Below the pieces are notes generated by a model, which saw nothing but the letters and a program-made list of their open reading frames with translations, made no database searches and was not told the DNA's origin. A stretch of DNA of 43,347 bases from contig DPHB01000054.1 of NCBI GenBank assembly GCA_003521845.1, forward strand, positions 1 to 43,347. Reading direction: 5' to 3'. Made by a program: the position numbers and the translations under genes. The DNA is from Oceanospirillaceae bacterium (lineage in GTDB: Bacteria > Pseudomonadota > Gammaproteobacteria > Pseudomonadales > Balneatricaceae). Positions 41,492 to 43,347 of this stretch are shown piece after piece; position 1 is the first letter of the stretch, and every line of letters begins with the position of its first letter.

Positions 41492-42367
41492 ATGAGCAAT
41501 CTAGCCGGCATTAACCTAGCCATGCAAACCCCTTTTCAGGCCGATGGTGGTATCGACTTAAAGCGCTGGCGCGAGCTTATTGACCTCTATATTGATGCGG
41601 GTATGCATGGCCTCGTGCTTGGCTCTGGCACCGGCCAGCACCCCTACCTAACAGCCGAGGAGTGCCGCCAGCTCTATGTCACAGGCATGGCTCACATAGA
41701 CGGTCGTTGCAACGTCATATGTCAGACTTCGGCTCTCAACATGGATGATTTAAGCAAGCGCTGCAAAGAAGCCGAAGACTTGGGTGCGCAAGCCTTGATG
41801 ATTTTACCACCCTATATTGAAGGCCCTACTGACGACGATGGTATCTTGGCGTTCTATGAGGCCATTGATGGCCAAATCAACACCGACATTGTGGGCTATA
41901 ACATCCCCCAAGCGACAGGCTTGAGCGTCTCCCCTCAGTTACTTAGTCGCCTAGCTGAGCTGCCTAATTTCAACTATATCAAAGATTCTTCTGGGGACAT
42001 GAATGTACATCAGGATTACCTCCAAGTCCCTGATATCAAGGTGCTGAACGGTGCCGATCCGATTGCCATTTTTTCCTTTATGGCAGGCAGTTTTGGTGCC
42101 ATATGGGGCTGTGCCAACTATATGCCCGCCGAATGCGTGAAAATCTGGCAACTGGTCAATGGCGGCGACCACGCCGCGGCCCTAGCCCTGTGGCAAAAAA
42201 TGATTCCGTCCATTATTTGGCTATGGAGCAATGATTATATTGCTGCCATTAAATCTGCGGGGCGCATGCGGGGCTTTGCTGGTGGTGGCGTACGCGCACC
42301 TTTACGCCCTATTAGCCAAGCCGATGAGCAAGCCTTGGCTGTAGCCCTAAACCACTTGGACAACTGA
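41492..42367 (+). CDS. Dihydrodipicolinate synthase family lyase/aldolase
   Basis: This 291-residue class I (Schiff-base) aldolase-fold protein has catalytic Lys164 in NYIKDSSGD and Tyr136 in VGYNIPQ. The pyruvate-binding loop is GSGTGQHPYLT instead of the DapA consensus GTTGE.ATL, so it is unlikely to be DapA. Family relatives include hydroxyproline-pathway deaminases and sugar-acid aldolases. ATG 41492 has TGGAG at 41481-41485; an upstream TTG at 41480 is less likely. It lies 43 nt after the oxidoreductase and 5 nt before the methyltransferase gene. Confidence 0.85.
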   Translation: MSNLAGINLAMQTPFQADGGIDLKRWRELIDLYIDAGMHGLVLGSGTGQHPYLTAEECRQLYVTGMAHIDGRCNVICQTSALNMDDLSKRCKEAEDLGAQALMILPPYIEGPTDDDGILAFYEAIDGQINTDIVGYNIPQATGLSVSPQLLSRLAELPNFNYIKDSSGDMNVHQDYLQVPDIKVLNGADPIAIFSFMAGSFGAIWGCANYMPAECVKIWQLVNGGDHAAALALWQKMIPSIIWLWSNDYIAAIKSAGRMRGFAGGGVRAPLRPISQADEQALAVALNHLDN

Positions 42368-42372
42368 ACCTA

Positions 42373-43347
42373 ATGCACAAGCAACGCAAAGGTCGTGCTC
42401 AAAAGCGCCTAGAAGCCAGCCAACAAAAGCAGCCTCGCTTAGGTACCATACGTTATGGTATCAAGCCCGTTGAAATTATTAGTGCTGATCAGCTGGAACA
42501 GATTCATCGGCGCTCCTTGCAGCTGCTAGAAGAGTTAGGTATTGAATTTCGTGATAATGTGGCGCTACAACAGTGGCGTGACGCTGGCGCTGAAGTGAAC
42601 GCTAGTCGCGTACGTCTTCCCGCAGAGCTAGTCGAATCCTTGTTGGCCCATTTGCCGGAGCGTTTTACCCTCACTGGCCGTGGTGCAGACACCCGCTTTG
42701 AACTAGGCGTAGACACTTTGGCGTTTTGCCCCGCTCAAGGCGCACCCAACATTCGTGATGAAAACGGCATTAGGCGTTTTTCTAGGCAAGCTGATTTACG
42801 CAAGCTCAACCGCATTACGCAAATGAGCCCAGGCTTCCATATGGCCACAGGCTTTGCCTGCGAACCGACGGATATTGCAGTGCCTTGGCGCCACCTGCAC
42901 ATTAACTACAGTAACCTAGTGGATACTGATCTGGCGTATTTTGGCCTCACTACCGGCCAACAACGTGCAGAAGATTCCATTGCTATGGCAAGACTTGTTT
43001 ATGGCCAAGAATTTATGCGCAACAATGCCGTCATGGTGGGTCAAATTTCTGGCAACTCACCCCTAGTTTGGGACGCCACCATGCTAGAGGGTTTGCGTGT
43101 TTATGCGCAAGCCAATCAAGTTGTACTCTTGTCCCCCTTTGTACTTGCTGCGGCCAATACGCCCGCCCACGTGATCGCTACCATCGTGCAAGTAAACGCC
43201 GAAGCCTTGGCAGGTTTGGCCTACGCACAGTTGGTAAAGCCAGGCACCAAGTGTATTTACGGTCAGTATTCCGTATCTGTGTCCATGCAAACGGGGGCAC
43301 CCATGTCCGGTATGCCCGAAGTCAGCCTGCTTAACGGCATTATTGGC
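42373..43347 (+). CDS. Trimethylamine methyltransferase (MttB) family protein, truncated by window end
   Basis: The open frame has at least 325 codons and runs off the window. After a basic N-tail of about 25 residues, the block EIISADQLEQIHRRSLQLLE with ELGIEFRDN matches the N-terminus of the MttB superfamily. FCPAQGAPNI and GAPMSGMPE further on also fit. MttB proteins move a methyl group from a quaternary or tertiary amine to a corrinoid protein. True MttB needs pyrrolysine (in-frame TAG); most relatives, such as MtgB for glycine betaine, do not. No in-frame TAG occurs in the visible part, but the window appears to end before the relevant position. No corrinoid protein gene is visible. Confidence 0.82.
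   Translation, partial: MHKQRKGRAQKRLEASQQKQPRLGTIRYGIKPVEIISADQLEQIHRRSLQLLEELGIEFRDNVALQQWRDAGAEVNASRVRLPAELVESLLAHLPERFTLTGRGADTRFELGVDTLAFCPAQGAPNIRDENGIRRFSRQADLRKLNRITQMSPGFHMATGFACEPTDIAVPWRHLHINYSNLVDTDLAYFGLTTGQQRAEDSIAMARLVYGQEFMRNNAVMVGQISGNSPLVWDATMLEGLRVYAQANQVVLLSPFVLAAANTPAHVIATIVQVNAEALAGLAYAQLVKPGTKCIYGQYSVSVSMQTGAPMSGMPEVSLLNGIIG

Overview
The window looks like a chromosomal segment of a marine or halotolerant gammaproteobacterium. Several blocks have Pseudomonas/Oceanospirillales-like gene order: ftsY-ftsE-ftsX-rpoH, tesA/ybbA/ybbP, cyaY/lptM-lysA-dapF-DUF484-xerC-yigB, coaD-fdx-mutM, coaBC-dut-algC-argB-slmA, and pyrE/crc. SlmA, LptM, a Crc-type protein and an ectoine-degradation-like locus all fit. 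The species cannot be named from the sequence.

Layout. (1) 1-1277: a nearly complete IS110-family element, with a long left end, a DEDD transposase and a very short right end. It sits in the tip of an intergenic palindromic repeat. The left end contains a readable bridge RNA: four guide segments match the target and the element's own ends. (2) 1289-6584: rsmD, then a catabolic locus lying between rsmD and ftsY. It has a GntR/FCD regulator, an ArgE-like M20 deacetylase and an ectoine-hydrolase-like DoeA on the minus strand, and a divergent class III aminotransferase (DoeD-like). Two TTGTATACAT boxes lie in the shared promoter region. (3) 6692-10619: ftsY-ftsE-ftsX and rpoH. (4) 10732-11321: a vapBC toxin-antitoxin pair. 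(5) 11414-17229: tesA, divergent ybbA-ybbP, and a SulP anion transporter. (6) 17326-24935: argH, a second cluster of the palindromic repeat, cyaY, and a tight operon lptM-lysA-dapF-DUF484-xerC-yigB-ybiB. (7) 25066-27633: coaD, ferredoxin, DUF4404, mutM and a CBS-pair protein. (8) 27758-35956: coaBC-dut-algC-argB-slmA, pyrE divergent from crc, and rph divergent from yicC.

(9) 35957-39100 is an accessory island. A class II Fic protein is flanked by a degraded direct duplication of the yicC 3' end and its downstream hairpin. Beside it lies an AbiE-type toxin/antitoxin pair with an array of GTCTACA-box inverted repeats upstream. (10) 39116-43347: a LysR regulator divergent from an FAD oxidoreductase, a DHDPS-family lyase and a truncated (window end) MttB-family methyltransferase. 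This is probably a catabolic route for an N-methylated or amino compound, substrate unknown.

How they fit together: the core blocks cover cell division and protein targeting, lysine/DAP and arginine synthesis, CoA and pyrimidine metabolism, and DNA repair. The accessory blocks are two catabolic loci with local regulators, TA/defence genes, and a programmable insertion element. A Crc homologue in the same window could provide catabolite control of the two catabolic loci, but nothing here proves that.
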